A stretch of 63,491 nucleotides of DNA, taken from IMG/VR virus record IMGVR_UViG_3300046005_001261, positions 1 through 63,491 of that record. One strand, 5' to 3'. The translations under genes were made by a program, and so were the position numbers. The notes below the pieces were generated by a model, which worked only from the letters and a program-made list of their open reading frames with translations, did not search any database and was not told where the DNA came from. This DNA comes from a virus. Shown in pieces: positions 41,239 to 51,260 of the stretch; the first letter of the stretch is position 1, and each line of letters begins with the position of its first letter.

Positions 41239-42831
41239 ATGGCAAACACAGTTCTATTAAAGAAGTCTTCTGTTGCTTCTAAAGTCCCATTAACTACTGA
41301 TTTAGCTTACGGTGAATTAGCATTAAATTATACAGATGAGAAACTGTATTTTAAAAATGCATCTAACGCAATTAAATCATTTAAAGTAACTCCATCTACA
41401 TTAACTATTGGTACAGGTCTTTCAGGTACTTCATATAATGGATCTTCTGCAGTTACTATTGCTATAGATTCTACAGTTACTACATTAACTGGTTCTCAAA
41501 CTCTTACAAATAAAACTCTTACTTCTCCTACAATTAATACAAGTACTATTTCAGGTGGTACATTAAACAATTGTATTATTGGTGGAACTACAACCGCAGC
41601 AGGTTCATTTACAACAGTAACTGCATCAGGAATTGTAAGTGGTTCAGAATTAACTTCATCTAATTCTGTTGCTGATGAAGGCGGACAAATCAATTTAGCA
41701 AAACCACTAACTAATACTACATTAGGTGGCGGTGTTACAATTGATGTTTTTCAAAATAAATTACGAATTTTTGAACAAGGTGGAACTGCTAGAGGAGTTT
41801 ATATTGATTTAACTGCTGCTGGTGCTGGAGTAGCTACAAGTTTACTTGGTGGTACTGGTTCAGTAACTTCTGTTTCTATTGTATCTGCTAATGGATTTGC
41901 CGGTACTGTAGCGACAAGTACATCAACTCCGGCTATTACCTTATCAACTTCTATTACTGGAATATTAAAGGGAAATGGAACAGCAATAAGTGCTGCTACT
42001 GTAGGTACTGATTATGCATCTCCTTCTCAAACAATGTATATTGGTACTACATCAGTTGCTATTAATAGAGCAACAGGAAATCTTGCGTTAACTGGAATTA
42101 GTTCTATTACTTTACCTGGAAGCACTTCAGGGACAGTCCAATTAATTCCTACTGCAGCAGTAGGAACCGGAACTATATTAACAATACCTGCTACTACTGG
42201 TACTATAGTTACTACTGGAGATACTGGTACTGTTACTAGTACAATGATTGCCGATGGTACAATTGTTAATGCAGACATTAGTGCTTCTGCATCCATATCA
42301 GTTTCTAAACTATCTGCATCTACTATTTCTGGTGTTTCACTTGGTTCTAATCTTAATACATTAACTATTGGTACTGGATTATCTGGTACTTCCTATAATG
42401 GTTCTAGTGCAGTTACTATTGCCATTGATTCAACCGTTGCAACTCTTACTGGTTCTCAAACATTATCAAATAAAGCATTGAATGCTTTTGATAAGAAAAC
42501 AAGTTCTACAACTATTGCTAATGAAAATGTAATTCAAACAACTGTTGCTACAGTATCTCAAACTGCTGTAGATACATTTGCTGTTGCTACTTATAGATCA
42601 TCAAAATACATTGTACAAATTACTCAAGGAACAAATTATCAAGTTTCAGAAATCCTGGTTATTCATAATGGCACAACTACTACTATGACTGAATATGGCA
42701 TGATGAACACTAATGGTTCACTTGGAACATTTGCTACAGATATTAATACTGGCAATGTTAGATTACTTGTAACAATGGGATCAGCAACTTCAGCAACTAT
42801 AAATATATCAAGAACAACAATGGTTGTATAA
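41239..42831 (+). CDS. Tail fibre protein, 530 aa
   Basis: Starts MANTVLLKKSSVASKVPLTT and DLAYGELALNYTDEKLYFKN, a fibre-base domain related to the preceding one. The body repeats TIGTGLSGTSYNGSSAVTIA with DSTVTTLTGSQTLTNKTLTS twice, with nearly the same DNA at 41400 and 42355. The C-terminal 120 residues (FDKKTSSTTIANENVIQTTV ... INISRTTMVV) look like a distinct receptor-side domain. The gene is probably read from transcripts passing the terminator or from an unrecognised promoter. Confidence 0.78.
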   Translation: MANTVLLKKSSVASKVPLTTDLAYGELALNYTDEKLYFKNASNAIKSFKVTPSTLTIGTGLSGTSYNGSSAVTIAIDSTVTTLTGSQTLTNKTLTSPTINTSTISGGTLNNCIIGGTTTAAGSFTTVTASGIVSGSELTSSNSVADEGGQINLAKPLTNTTLGGGVTIDVFQNKLRIFEQGGTARGVYIDLTAAGAGVATSLLGGTGSVTSVSIVSANGFAGTVATSTSTPAITLSTSITGILKGNGTAISAATVGTDYASPSQTMYIGTTSVAINRATGNLALTGISSITLPGSTSGTVQLIPTAAVGTGTILTIPATTGTIVTTGDTGTVTSTMIADGTIVNADISASASISVSKLSASTISGVSLGSNLNTLTIGTGLSGTSYNGSSAVTIAIDSTVATLTGSQTLSNKALNAFDKKTSSTTIANENVIQTTVATVSQTAVDTFAVATYRSSKYIVQITQGTNYQVSEILVIHNGTTTTMTEYGMMNTNGSLGTFATDINTGNVRLLVTMGSATSATINISRTTMVV

Positions 42832-42858
42832 TTTTAATCTCGTGGATAGGGAAATGAG

Positions 42859-44073
42859 ATGGCAAACGAGTTTGTAGTAAAGAATGGGGCAATCACACCT
42901 AATCTTAAATTAACTGGATCAACTTCTGGTACAATCACTGTTTTAGCTACTGCTACAGCAGGAACAAATACCTTGACATTACCTGCAGTAACTGGAACTG
43001 CAATAACAACTGGAGATACTGGATCTGTTACTAATACCATGCTTGCCGGTTCTATTGCACTAGCAAAACTTGCATCAAGTACCATATCTGGAGTTTCACT
43101 TGGTTCTAACCTAAACACATTAACTATTAGTTCACCATTAACTGGAACTAGTTATAATGGTTCTGCGGCAGTTTCTATAGGTATGCCTGCTGCTACAACT
43201 TCTGTTGCTGGTTATTTGACTGCCGCTGATTGGACAACATTTAATGGCAAACAAAATGCTTTAGGATTTACTCCTATTCAACAAGGTGGAGGAACAAGTC
43301 AAAGTACTAATAAACTATATATAGGGTGGGCATCAAATAAATTAAGGCTTCAAGTAGATAGTACAGATTTTGGATCAAATTGGCCTATTGATGTATCAGG
43401 CTTCGCTGCTTATGCTACAAATCAATCAGGTGGTACTGTAAGTGCAACTACTGGAGTATATTCAGGTTTAATTGTTGGCGCTACTGCAACGGTTGCTGAT
43501 ATTAATGTCGCTAATGATGCAGGATCAATGTCTATAAGAGGTAATCCTTCATTCCCTGCATCTGTATCTTTCCATAGAACAGGTGCCTATGCAATTAACG
43601 TAGGGTTAAGTACAGCTAATAACTTTGTAATTGGTGGTTGGTCAGCATCGGCAAATGCCTTCTCTATGACTGGTGGTGGAGCATTGACAATGCTCAACAA
43701 TATCACAGCATATTCAGATGAAAGATTAAAGAAAAATTGGAGAGATTTACCAGTTAATTTTGTCGAACGTCTTGCCGGTGTTAAACATGGAATATATGAT
43801 CGAACTGACCAAGAATGCACCCAAGTAGGTGTATCGGCGCAGTCATTACAACCACTTATGCCAGATGCTATAATGACTCAAGTGGATGGAATGTTATCTG
43901 TTTCTTATGGTAATGCTGCATTAGTTTCAGCGGTTCAATTAGCTAAAGAAGTTGTATTATTAAAAGAACAATCAAGTATGCAAAGTAACACAATTGAGTT
44001 GTTAATAGAAGCAATCAAAGAACAACAAGTACAAATTGATGAACTGAAAGAACTTATAAACAAAGGAAAATAA
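42859..44073 (+). CDS. Tail fibre with C-terminal S74 self-cleaving chaperone
   Basis: A 404-aa protein beginning MANEFVVKNGAITPNLKLTG and sharing the SGVSLGSNLNTLTI module with other fibres. The last 119 residues form an S74 intramolecular chaperone: AYSDERLKKNWR with the catalytic S286-D287 pair, GVSAQSLQPLMPDAI, LSVSYGNAALVSAVQLAKE and a coiled-coil tail. S74 domains guide trimer folding and then cut themselves off. It is therefore likely to be the terminal, trimeric receptor-binding part. A 74-aa gene follows after two bases. Confidence 0.87.
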   Translation: MANEFVVKNGAITPNLKLTGSTSGTITVLATATAGTNTLTLPAVTGTAITTGDTGSVTNTMLAGSIALAKLASSTISGVSLGSNLNTLTISSPLTGTSYNGSAAVSIGMPAATTSVAGYLTAADWTTFNGKQNALGFTPIQQGGGTSQSTNKLYIGWASNKLRLQVDSTDFGSNWPIDVSGFAAYATNQSGGTVSATTGVYSGLIVGATATVADINVANDAGSMSIRGNPSFPASVSFHRTGAYAINVGLSTANNFVIGGWSASANAFSMTGGGALTMLNNITAYSDERLKKNWRDLPVNFVERLAGVKHGIYDRTDQECTQVGVSAQSLQPLMPDAIMTQVDGMLSVSYGNAALVSAVQLAKEVVLLKEQSSMQSNTIELLIEAIKEQQVQIDELKELINKGK

Positions 44074-44075
44074 AA

Positions 44076-44300
44076 ATGGCAATTACAAAAACACAAAAAT
44101 TAACAAGTATTACTTATCGTGAAGATATGATGACTATACCTAAACAATTATACGTTGAATACCTAATTACTCTTGATGACCCTGAAGATTCTTCATTACC
44201 TATATATACAAATAAAGGTTATTCATTGGTAGCAGATTCAGATATTAGTAATGAAGAAGAAATAGTTCAAAATATGTTCAATGCGGTGTTTAATAAATAG
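44076..44300 (+). CDS. Hypothetical protein, 74 aa, after the S74 fibre
   Basis: A small protein starting MAITKTQKLTSITYREDMMT with IPKQLYVEYLITLDDPEDSS; acidic at the C-terminus. AAGGAAA precedes it and it lies two bases after the fibre stop, so they are cotranslated. It may be a fibre assembly helper. I do not recognise a family. Confidence 0.55.
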   Translation: MAITKTQKLTSITYREDMMTIPKQLYVEYLITLDDPEDSSLPIYTNKGYSLVADSDISNEEEIVQNMFNAVFNK

Positions 44301-44329
44301 AATATAGAACTAATTATTGGATCATTAAG

Positions 44330-45310
44330 ATGGCAACAGTAAATACAAGGGAAGGTTTAAAACAATATGCATTAAGAGCATTAGGTGCACCAGTGCTTGA
44401 AATAAATGTTGATGATGATCAACTAGAAGATCGTATTGATGAAGCAGTAGAATATTGGAGATTATATCATCCAGAAGGTATTGAACAAGTATATGCCAAA
44501 TATATGATTACTGCTTCTGTGTTAAATCTTACAACTAATAATGCTGCATCTTTTGGTGATGCAACTGAAGTTACTGGAGCAACATCTGGTGCTACAGCAT
44601 TTGTAGTTTTAGATGAAGGTACTAGAACAGAATCAAGAACATCTACAGGAAATGTTCTTCTTGTAGTTAATATAACCGGTAATTTCCTTGCTGGAGAAAC
44701 TATTTCAAATGATATAATTTCTGCTACATTAAGTTTAACTTCTCCAGTAGTTAAAGGTGTATTTGATAATAGATATATTACGCTTCCTGATTTATTGTAT
44801 GGTGTGACTAGAGTTATTCCTATGTCTCAAGCATCTTCTTCAAAGAATATGTTTGACTTGCAATACCAATTACGGTTGCATGATTTGTATGATGTTACAT
44901 CTACATCAATGATCTATTATAAGACAGTTATGCAACATCTTGATATGTTGGATTTCGAACTTAATGCAAAACCTGATATTCGGTTTAATAGATTCACAAA
45001 TAAACTATATCTTGATATTAAATGGCACGCAGATGCTCTTATTGGTCAATATCTAATGGTTGATGGTTATGGTGCTTTAGATCCTGTCACTGCTCCTAGA
45101 ATGTGGGGAGAGTTATGGTTAAAACATTATACAACTGCATTGTTTAAAAAGATGTGGGCAACTAATATCAAAAAGTTTTCCGGTATACAACTTCCAGGTG
45201 GTGTAACATTAGATGGTGATTCTCTATATAGAGAGGCAGTTGATGAGATTAAAGATTTAGAAGATGAATTGATGACAAAGTCTGCTCCATTAAGTTGGTT
45301 CATGGGATAA
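44330..45310 (+). CDS. gp13: gp13, neck protein (with inserted beta-module)
   Basis: The 326-aa protein (T4 gp13: 309) starts NTREGLKQYALRALGAPVLE, then DDQLEDRIDEAVEYWRLYHP, and ends with conserved RNRF-type blocks: FNRFTNKLYLDIKW, DALIGQYLMVDGYGALDP and LWLKHYTTALFKKMWATNIK. Residues about 70-140 (VTGATSGATAFVVLDEGTRT ... TGNFLAGETIS) are an inserted beta-module not expected in T4. gp13 forms the neck at the portal together with gp14. Confidence 0.87.
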   Translation: MATVNTREGLKQYALRALGAPVLEINVDDDQLEDRIDEAVEYWRLYHPEGIEQVYAKYMITASVLNLTTNNAASFGDATEVTGATSGATAFVVLDEGTRTESRTSTGNVLLVVNITGNFLAGETISNDIISATLSLTSPVVKGVFDNRYITLPDLLYGVTRVIPMSQASSSKNMFDLQYQLRLHDLYDVTSTSMIYYKTVMQHLDMLDFELNAKPDIRFNRFTNKLYLDIKWHADALIGQYLMVDGYGALDPVTAPRMWGELWLKHYTTALFKKMWATNIKKFSGIQLPGGVTLDGDSLYREAVDEIKDLEDELMTKSAPLSWFMG

Positions 45311-45313
45311 ATC

Positions 45314-46219
45314 ATGACAACAACTAATGTATATTTTACGCATGGTACTAAAAACGAACAATATCTTGTAGAAGATCTAATAATTGAATCACTTCGTATG
45401 TATGGAAATGAAGTGATGTATATTCCTAGAACATTAGTTGCAAAAGATAATATTCTAGGAGAAGATAGATTATCTCAATTCAAGACTGCATTTCCTATTG
45501 AAATGTATTTTGAAAACATTGATTCATTTGGTGGTCAGGGATTCATGATCCAAAAGTTTGGATTGATGGTAGAACAATCGGCAACTCTTGTAGTTGCCCG
45601 TAGAAGATGGGAACAATTTGTCGGCAGATACGGTATAACAACTGTACCTACTAGACCTAATGAAGGTGACTTAATTTATTTCCCATTGTCAAAAGGTTTA
45701 TTTGAAATTAAATTTGTACAACATCAAGATCCATTCTATCAATTAGGCAAATTATATGTCTATAAACTTCAAGTAGAATTATTCCAATATGCATCTGAAA
45801 GAATTGATACAGGTCATACTGATATTGATGTATTTGAATCATTAAAAACATTCTCTACTGATATCACAGATAGTAATTTCGGTGAGGTAACTGCTATTAA
45901 TATTACAAATACTGGATCTGCATATTCAACTGCCACAGTACAATTTACATCTTCTACTGGATATGGAGCAACTGCAACCACGGTTATTGGAACTGGAAGT
46001 AATGCCGGTAAAATTGTTGATATTATTATCACTAATCCAGGTACAGGTTATAAATCAATACCTTATGTTGAAATAATTGGAAATGGTACTGGAGCAGTTA
46101 TTCAAGCCGTTGTTAAAGTTAATATAGATAAACCAGATTCATACGGTGATAACAACTCATTTTTAGATGAAGCATCTACTGTTGTATGGAATACTAATAA
46201 TCCGTTCGGAGATATTTAA
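45314..46219 (+). CDS. gp14: gp14, neck protein (with inserted beta-module)
   Basis: The 301-aa protein (T4 gp14: 256) has NVYFTHGTKNEQYLVEDLII, SLRMYGNEVMYIPRTLVAKD, ILGEDRLSQF and PIEMYFENIDSFGGQGFMIQ, the gp14 signature, plus RRRWEQFVG. An inserted stretch of about 78 residues (nt 45885-46120; VTAINITNTGSAYSTATVQF ... GTGYKSIPYVEIIGNGTGAV) is the same GTGY module as in gp8. It precedes gp15 with a TAATG overlap. Confidence 0.87.
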   Translation: MTTTNVYFTHGTKNEQYLVEDLIIESLRMYGNEVMYIPRTLVAKDNILGEDRLSQFKTAFPIEMYFENIDSFGGQGFMIQKFGLMVEQSATLVVARRRWEQFVGRYGITTVPTRPNEGDLIYFPLSKGLFEIKFVQHQDPFYQLGKLYVYKLQVELFQYASERIDTGHTDIDVFESLKTFSTDITDSNFGEVTAINITNTGSAYSTATVQFTSSTGYGATATTVIGTGSNAGKIVDIIITNPGTGYKSIPYVEIIGNGTGAVIQAVVKVNIDKPDSYGDNNSFLDEASTVVWNTNNPFGDI

Positions 46220-46959
46220 TGTACGAAACTCCATTTTATCACGGAATTATAAGAAAAACTATTATTGGTTTTGGCAGTCTTTTTTCTAATATTAAAATAG
46301 AAAGAAAGGAAGGTGGTTCTGTTACTGGAACTACAATTCAAACCTTAAAAGTTCCAGTAGGATATGCACCAAAGGAAAAGTGGCTAGTAAGAATAGATTC
46401 TGATCCTACTTTAGAAGGACATACATATACATCATTGCCTAGAATATCCTTTGAAATTACCGGTTATTCTTATGATTCTGTAAGAAAAACAAACAGAATG
46501 CAACAAATAAAATGTGGTGATGGTTTAAGTTCTCTAAGTACATTAAGTTCTGTTGTTCCGTATAATCTTGACATTTCATTGTATATTTTGACAAAAACTC
46601 AAGAAGATGCATTACAAATAATAGAACAAATTTTACCTACATTTACTCCTGAATACACATTATCAATTAATGCAGTTCCTGAAATGAATGTTATTCAAGA
46701 CATTCCTATTATTTTAAATAGCATTTCGGTTCAAGATGATTATGATGGAGATTTTACTACTAGAAGATTTGTAACTCATACATTAAATTTCACTTTGAAA
46801 TTAAATTTATTTAGCGGAAATAGCACAAGTGGTATCATTACTACTGTTAAAGCTAATATTAATGATAGTGTTACTAATGAACCTACTGCTAATTATACTT
46901 CTGTAGGTGATCCTACAGATGGAAGTATTACATCAGAATCATGGTTAGAACATTTTTAA
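46219..46959 (+). CDS. gp15: gp15, tail completion protein
   Basis: The 246-aa protein (T4 gp15: 272) begins MYETPFYHGIIRKTIIGFGS and LFSNIKIERKE, then VPVGYAPKEKWLVRIDSDPT, PRISFEITGYSYDSVRKTNR and LDISLYILTKTQEDALQIIE. This is the classic gp15 order. gp15 caps the tail so it can join the filled head. It is followed after 15 bases by gp17. Confidence 0.9.
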   Translation: MYETPFYHGIIRKTIIGFGSLFSNIKIERKEGGSVTGTTIQTLKVPVGYAPKEKWLVRIDSDPTLEGHTYTSLPRISFEITGYSYDSVRKTNRMQQIKCGDGLSSLSTLSSVVPYNLDISLYILTKTQEDALQIIEQILPTFTPEYTLSINAVPEMNVIQDIPIILNSISVQDDYDGDFTTRRFVTHTLNFTLKLNLFSGNSTSGIITTVKANINDSVTNEPTANYTSVGDPTDGSITSESWLEHF

Positions 46960-46974
46960 ATTTAAATTTTTATT

Positions 46975-48576
46975 ATGGCTGCATTAACATATAATAGTAA
47001 TCCTCAATTAAAAGCAGCGAATGTGCCTGTTCAGTATACTCAGGAGCAAATACAAGAGTATATTAAATGTAAAAATGATCCCATTTATTTTATTGATACT
47101 TATTGTCATATTATCCATGTTGATTATGGCATTATACCATTCAAACTATATGATTGTCAAAAGAATAAAATAAAGATTATCCATGAGAATAGAAAAGTTA
47201 TTCTTATGGAAGGCAGACAACAGGGAAAGACACAAACCTCTGCTGCATATATTCTTTGGTATACTAATTTCCACGATGCAAAGAATGTTGCTATTCTTGC
47301 TAACAAAGCATCCGCTGCTAGGGAAGTAATGTCTAGATACCAAATGATGTTTGAATTATTACCTCCTTGGTTACAACAAGGTGTTAAAACCTGGAATAAA
47401 GGTGATATTGAATTAGAAAATATGTCTAAGGTTTTTACTGCAGCTACTACCGGCGCAGGTATTCGTGGTAAAACAGTGAATATGTTATACATCGATGAAA
47501 CAGCATTTATTCCAAACACAGTTGCAGAAGCTTTCTTCACTTCAACATTTCCGACAATATCTTCTGGTAAAACAACTAAAATTTTACTAAGTTCTACTCC
47601 ACTTGGTTATAATCATTTTTGGAAGTTTTGGACAGATGCAGAAAAAGGACATAATGATTTTGTAACATTATTCATTCCATATACAGATATTCCTGGAAGA
47701 GATGAAACTTGGGCTTCAGAGCAACGTAGACAATTAGGTGAACTGAAATTCTGCCAGGAAGTACTTTGTTCCTTTCTTGGTTCTAGTTTAACTTTGATAC
47801 CTCCTGATACTTTATCTAAACTAACTCCGGATCAAATAGATTATTCTAATGAAGGTCTTGATATATTTAAACGGCCTGAAAAGGGAAAGAATTATGTAAT
47901 GACAGTTGATCCTTCTAAAGGCGTTGGAGGTGACAATTCTATAATTCAAGTCATAGATATTACAGAAATACCTTATAAGCAAGTTGCTAAGTATAAAGAT
48001 AATCATATAAGTCCTTTATTATTTCCAAATATAATATATAAAGTAGCAAAAGATTATAATAATGCTTATGTTTTAATTGAGATAAATATATCTGAACAGG
48101 TGGCACATATTTTACATCATGAGTTAGAATATGAAAACATGATTATTATAAATAAAAAACCAAAGGGATTAGATAGAGGACAATCTGCCGGAGGTGGATT
48201 TGGTGGTAGATCGTTTTTAGGTGTAAACACTGATAAAAAAACAAAAAGAATTGGATGTGCCAATTTAAAATCATTATTAGTAGAAAATAAACTGCTTATT
48301 AATGATATGGATACTATTTCTGAACTATCTACTTTTATTGAAGTTAAGGATTCATACGCAGCAGATGATAGTTATAAAGATGATTTAGTAATGGGACTTG
48401 TTATTTTCTCATGGTTAACTACACAACCATATTTTAAAGAATTAAATAACGTAGAACTTAGAAAAATGATGTATCAAAACCAAATGAGATTAATAGAAGA
48501 AGAGTTAACACCATTTGGTTTTTATGATGATGGACAAATAGAATCAGAAGCACCTATTATGCTTTTGAATTTCTGA
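46975..48576 (+). CDS. gp17: gp17, large terminase subunit
   Basis: The 533-aa protein (T4 gp17: 610) has the ATPase Walker A GRQQGKTQ (80-87), Walker B LYIDETAF (171-178), and the coupling motif LLSSTPLGYNHFW. The RNase H-type nuclease domain starts at YVMTVDPSKGVGGDNS with D312, followed by a second acidic site near YVLIEINIS and a third at SYKDDLVM. It cuts concatemers and drives DNA into heads. There is no intron or inserted endonuclease. The start has no strong ribosome site. Confidence 0.93.
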   Translation: MAALTYNSNPQLKAANVPVQYTQEQIQEYIKCKNDPIYFIDTYCHIIHVDYGIIPFKLYDCQKNKIKIIHENRKVILMEGRQQGKTQTSAAYILWYTNFHDAKNVAILANKASAAREVMSRYQMMFELLPPWLQQGVKTWNKGDIELENMSKVFTAATTGAGIRGKTVNMLYIDETAFIPNTVAEAFFTSTFPTISSGKTTKILLSSTPLGYNHFWKFWTDAEKGHNDFVTLFIPYTDIPGRDETWASEQRRQLGELKFCQEVLCSFLGSSLTLIPPDTLSKLTPDQIDYSNEGLDIFKRPEKGKNYVMTVDPSKGVGGDNSIIQVIDITEIPYKQVAKYKDNHISPLLFPNIIYKVAKDYNNAYVLIEINISEQVAHILHHELEYENMIIINKKPKGLDRGQSAGGGFGGRSFLGVNTDKKTKRIGCANLKSLLVENKLLINDMDTISELSTFIEVKDSYAADDSYKDDLVMGLVIFSWLTTQPYFKELNNVELRKMMYQNQMRLIEEELTPFGFYDDGQIESEAPIMLLNF

Positions 48577-48588
48577 AATACAATTTTT

Positions 48589-48596
48589 TATAAATA
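48589..48596 (+). promoter_or_regulatory. Late promoter TATAAATA for gp18
   Basis: TATAAATA followed by AT, 64 bases upstream of gp18. Confidence 0.75.
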
Positions 48597-48659
48597 ATAC
48601 AATGAATCTTAAGTATGATTCATCGTATACCCAGAATATTATTTCTTAGGAGAATTTAA

Positions 48660-50582
48660 ATGGCATATGCGCTAAGTCCTGGAGTTACAATAGTAGAAAA
48701 AGATTTTACTAATATTGTGCCCGCAGTTTCATCATCTACTGGAGCATTTGCAGGTAAGTTCCAGTGGGGTCCAATCGAATACCCAGTACAATTATCATCA
48801 GAAGTTGAATTAGTAAAACAATTTGGCAAACCTAATGATAGTACCTTTGAATCATTTTTTACTGCAGCAAACTTTTTATCATATACAAACAGTCTATACA
48901 TATCTAGAATTGATTCTCTTACTTCAGTTAATGCCGTCAGTACCAGTGGTACTGCTGTTAAAATTAAAAATGTAGATGCTTATGATGATTTAGTTACCTC
49001 AACGTATGACTGCTTATGGGCAGCAAAATACGCAGGTATTTTAGGTAATTCATTGAAAGTTTCAATGGCGGATAGACTAACATTTAAAAATTTAGTTTTG
49101 TCTAGTGTTACATCTTCTAGTATTGTTCCTATTGGTGGAACTACGGTTGTTGGTGTAAGTACACTTTTTGTTTCAGAACTTCATGTTGGAGCTATCCTTA
49201 AAACAGATGCTGGTGTACTTATTGGTACTGTTAAGTCTATTGAATCTAATACTTCATTAACTTTAGAAGCTCCTGGATCCGTAATTTCTGTTCCTGCAGG
49301 TACTGCATTGAAAGCTGACTGGGCATATAATGCTCAATTTGATTCTGCGCCTGGAACTTCAGATTATGTTTCTAACTCTAATGCTCTTTATGATGAATTA
49401 CATATTATTGTTATTGATGAAGATGGAGTATTCTCAGGAATAAAAGGTACAATTCTAGAAAAATTTGCTTATGTTTCAAAAGTATCAGATGCTAAAAAAT
49501 ATGATGGTACAATTAACTATTATAAAGAAGTAATTAATACACGTTCACAATATATTTGGTGGATGGATCATACTGCAAATATTTCCGGTACAGGTAATGC
49601 GTGGGGTATTGCGGTTGTTGCAGGTGCTTCATATGCTCCTTTAAAAGGTGCTTTGAATGATTCATTTTCCGGTGCAGTCAATGACTTTACTGATTCTGAT
49701 GGTGCATATGCAGTAACATCTTGGGAATTATATTTAAACGACAGTCAATATGATATTAGCTTAATACCAGTAGGTAAAGCAAATTTTGCTACTGCTAATT
49801 ATGTAATTCAAAATATTGCAGAAGTTCGTAAAGATTGTGTTGTATTTGTATCTCCACAAGATATATCTACCGGTGATGCTATTATTGGTTCAGGTTCTAC
49901 TGTGACTGATAAAATTAATGCTTATAGAAATGGATTAACATCATCTTCTTATGGTATTATGGATTCTGGTTATAAGTATCAATATGATCGTTATAATGAT
50001 AAATATCGTTGGGTACCACTAAATGGTGATATCGCCGGTATGACTGCACGTACTGATTATACTAATGATGCTTGGTGGTCTCCTGCAGGTTATAATAGAG
50101 GTCAAGTTAAAAATGTTGTTAAACTTGCCGCTAATTTATCTAAAATAGATAGAGATTCAGTATATAAAAATGGTGTTAATCCTGTAGTTACATTTCCTGG
50201 ACAAGGCACTGTATTATTTGGTGATAAAACATTATTGGCAAAACCATCTGCATTTGATCGTATCAACGTTCGTAGATTGTTTATTGTCCTTGAAAAAGCA
50301 ATTGCTACTGCATCTAAATATCAATTATTTGAATTTAATGATGCGTTTACAAGAGCTCAATTCAAAAATATTGTTGAACCATTTTTGAGAGATGTTAAAG
50401 GTCGTAGAGGTATTATTGACTTTAGAGTAATTTGTGATGATACTAATAATACTGGAGAAGTAATTGATCGTAATGAATTTGTAGGCGATATTTATGTTAA
50501 ACCTGCACGATCAATTAACTATATTACTTTGAACTTTATAGCAGTAAGAAGTGGTATTAGTTTCTCTGAAATTGGCGGTTAA
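48660..50582 (+). CDS. gp18: gp18, contractile tail sheath protein
   Basis: The 640-aa protein (T4 gp18: 659) begins AYALSPGVTIVEKDFTNIVP, then GAFAGKFQWGPIEYPVQLSS and EVELVKQFGKPND, the conserved sheath start. It ends FLRDVKGRRGIIDFRVICDD, GDIYVKPARSINYITLNF, which forms the core of the contractile fold. A beta-module SSIVPIGGTTVVGVSTLFVS ... VKSIESNTSLTLE (nt 49105-49315) is inserted in the outer region. It has AGGAG before ATG and its own late promoter. Confidence 0.93.
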   Translation: MAYALSPGVTIVEKDFTNIVPAVSSSTGAFAGKFQWGPIEYPVQLSSEVELVKQFGKPNDSTFESFFTAANFLSYTNSLYISRIDSLTSVNAVSTSGTAVKIKNVDAYDDLVTSTYDCLWAAKYAGILGNSLKVSMADRLTFKNLVLSSVTSSSIVPIGGTTVVGVSTLFVSELHVGAILKTDAGVLIGTVKSIESNTSLTLEAPGSVISVPAGTALKADWAYNAQFDSAPGTSDYVSNSNALYDELHIIVIDEDGVFSGIKGTILEKFAYVSKVSDAKKYDGTINYYKEVINTRSQYIWWMDHTANISGTGNAWGIAVVAGASYAPLKGALNDSFSGAVNDFTDSDGAYAVTSWELYLNDSQYDISLIPVGKANFATANYVIQNIAEVRKDCVVFVSPQDISTGDAIIGSGSTVTDKINAYRNGLTSSSYGIMDSGYKYQYDRYNDKYRWVPLNGDIAGMTARTDYTNDAWWSPAGYNRGQVKNVVKLAANLSKIDRDSVYKNGVNPVVTFPGQGTVLFGDKTLLAKPSAFDRINVRRLFIVLEKAIATASKYQLFEFNDAFTRAQFKNIVEPFLRDVKGRRGIIDFRVICDDTNNTGEVIDRNEFVGDIYVKPARSINYITLNFIAVRSGISFSEIGG

Positions 50583-50589
50583 TTAGTAT

Positions 50590-50613
50590 TTGGGAGTTGA
50601 AATACACTCCCAA
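50590..50613 (+). terminator. Probable terminator after gp18
   Basis: TTGGGAGT and ACTCCCAA form an 8-bp stem with the loop TGAAATAC. The T-run is weak (CTTTAAC), so termination may be partial. Confidence 0.55.
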
Positions 50614-50620
50614 CTTTAAC

Positions 50621-50628
50621 TATAAATA
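50621..50628 (+). promoter_or_regulatory. Late promoter TATAAATA for gp19
   Basis: TATAAATA, 30 bases before the gp19 start and right after the gp18 hairpin. It gives the tube gene its own transcript. Confidence 0.75.
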
Positions 50629-50657
50629 ATATAAAGTCATACACCTAAGGAATAAAA

Positions 50658-51260
50658 ATGGCAAATATATCCGATTTTAAATCTCAATTAATTGGTGGCG
50701 GTGCCCGAGCCAATCAATTTAGAGCATATTTAAATTTTCCTTCTTATGTATCAGCCGGTGCATTTGAAGGAGCAAGAGCACAGTTTTTATGTAAAGGAGC
50801 TCAACTTCCTGGATCTACTATAGCAAATGTAGAAGTTCCATATAGAGGTCGAGTTGTTAATATTGCAGGAGAACGTACTTTCCAACCATGGACTGTAACA
50901 CTTATTAATGATACAACTTTTGGTTTACGTAATGCATTTGAATCTTGGCAAGCAGGCATTCAAAGATATGCAGCCACTGAAGGTAAAACAAATCCTGCCG
51001 ATTATCAAGTAGATTTAGAAGTTCATCAATTAGATCGTAATGGTGCTACTTTAAAAGTATATAAATTTGCAGATGCATATCCAACAACTATTGGGGCTAT
51101 TCAATTAGACTTTGATGTAATAAACCAACTTGAAACTTTTGATGTAGAATTTACTTATAACTACTTTACATCAAATACTGGTACAGATACTGATGGTGCT
51201 TCTTTTGGTACTAACATATCAATTGATACTCCAGTTGGAACAATTCCATTTAGTTTCTAA
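50658..51260 (+). CDS. gp19: gp19, tail tube protein
   Basis: The 200-aa protein (T4: 163) has the tube motifs: ANQFRAYLNFPSYVSAGAFE, FLCKGAQLPGSTIANVEVPY, RGRVVNIAGERTFQPWTVTL, FESWQAGI and YPTTIGAIQLDFDVINQLET with FDVEFTYNYF. It forms the inner tube within the sheath. Strong ribosome site AAGGAA. gp54 (11423-12115) and gp3 (59539) share parts of this fold. Confidence 0.92.
   Translation: MANISDFKSQLIGGGARANQFRAYLNFPSYVSAGAFEGARAQFLCKGAQLPGSTIANVEVPYRGRVVNIAGERTFQPWTVTLINDTTFGLRNAFESWQAGIQRYAATEGKTNPADYQVDLEVHQLDRNGATLKVYKFADAYPTTIGAIQLDFDVINQLETFDVEFTYNYFTSNTGTDTDGASFGTNISIDTPVGTIPFSF

Noticed and set aside
47157-47540. A 127-codon minus-strand frame within gp17
   Set aside because: Antisense to the terminase ATPase motifs.
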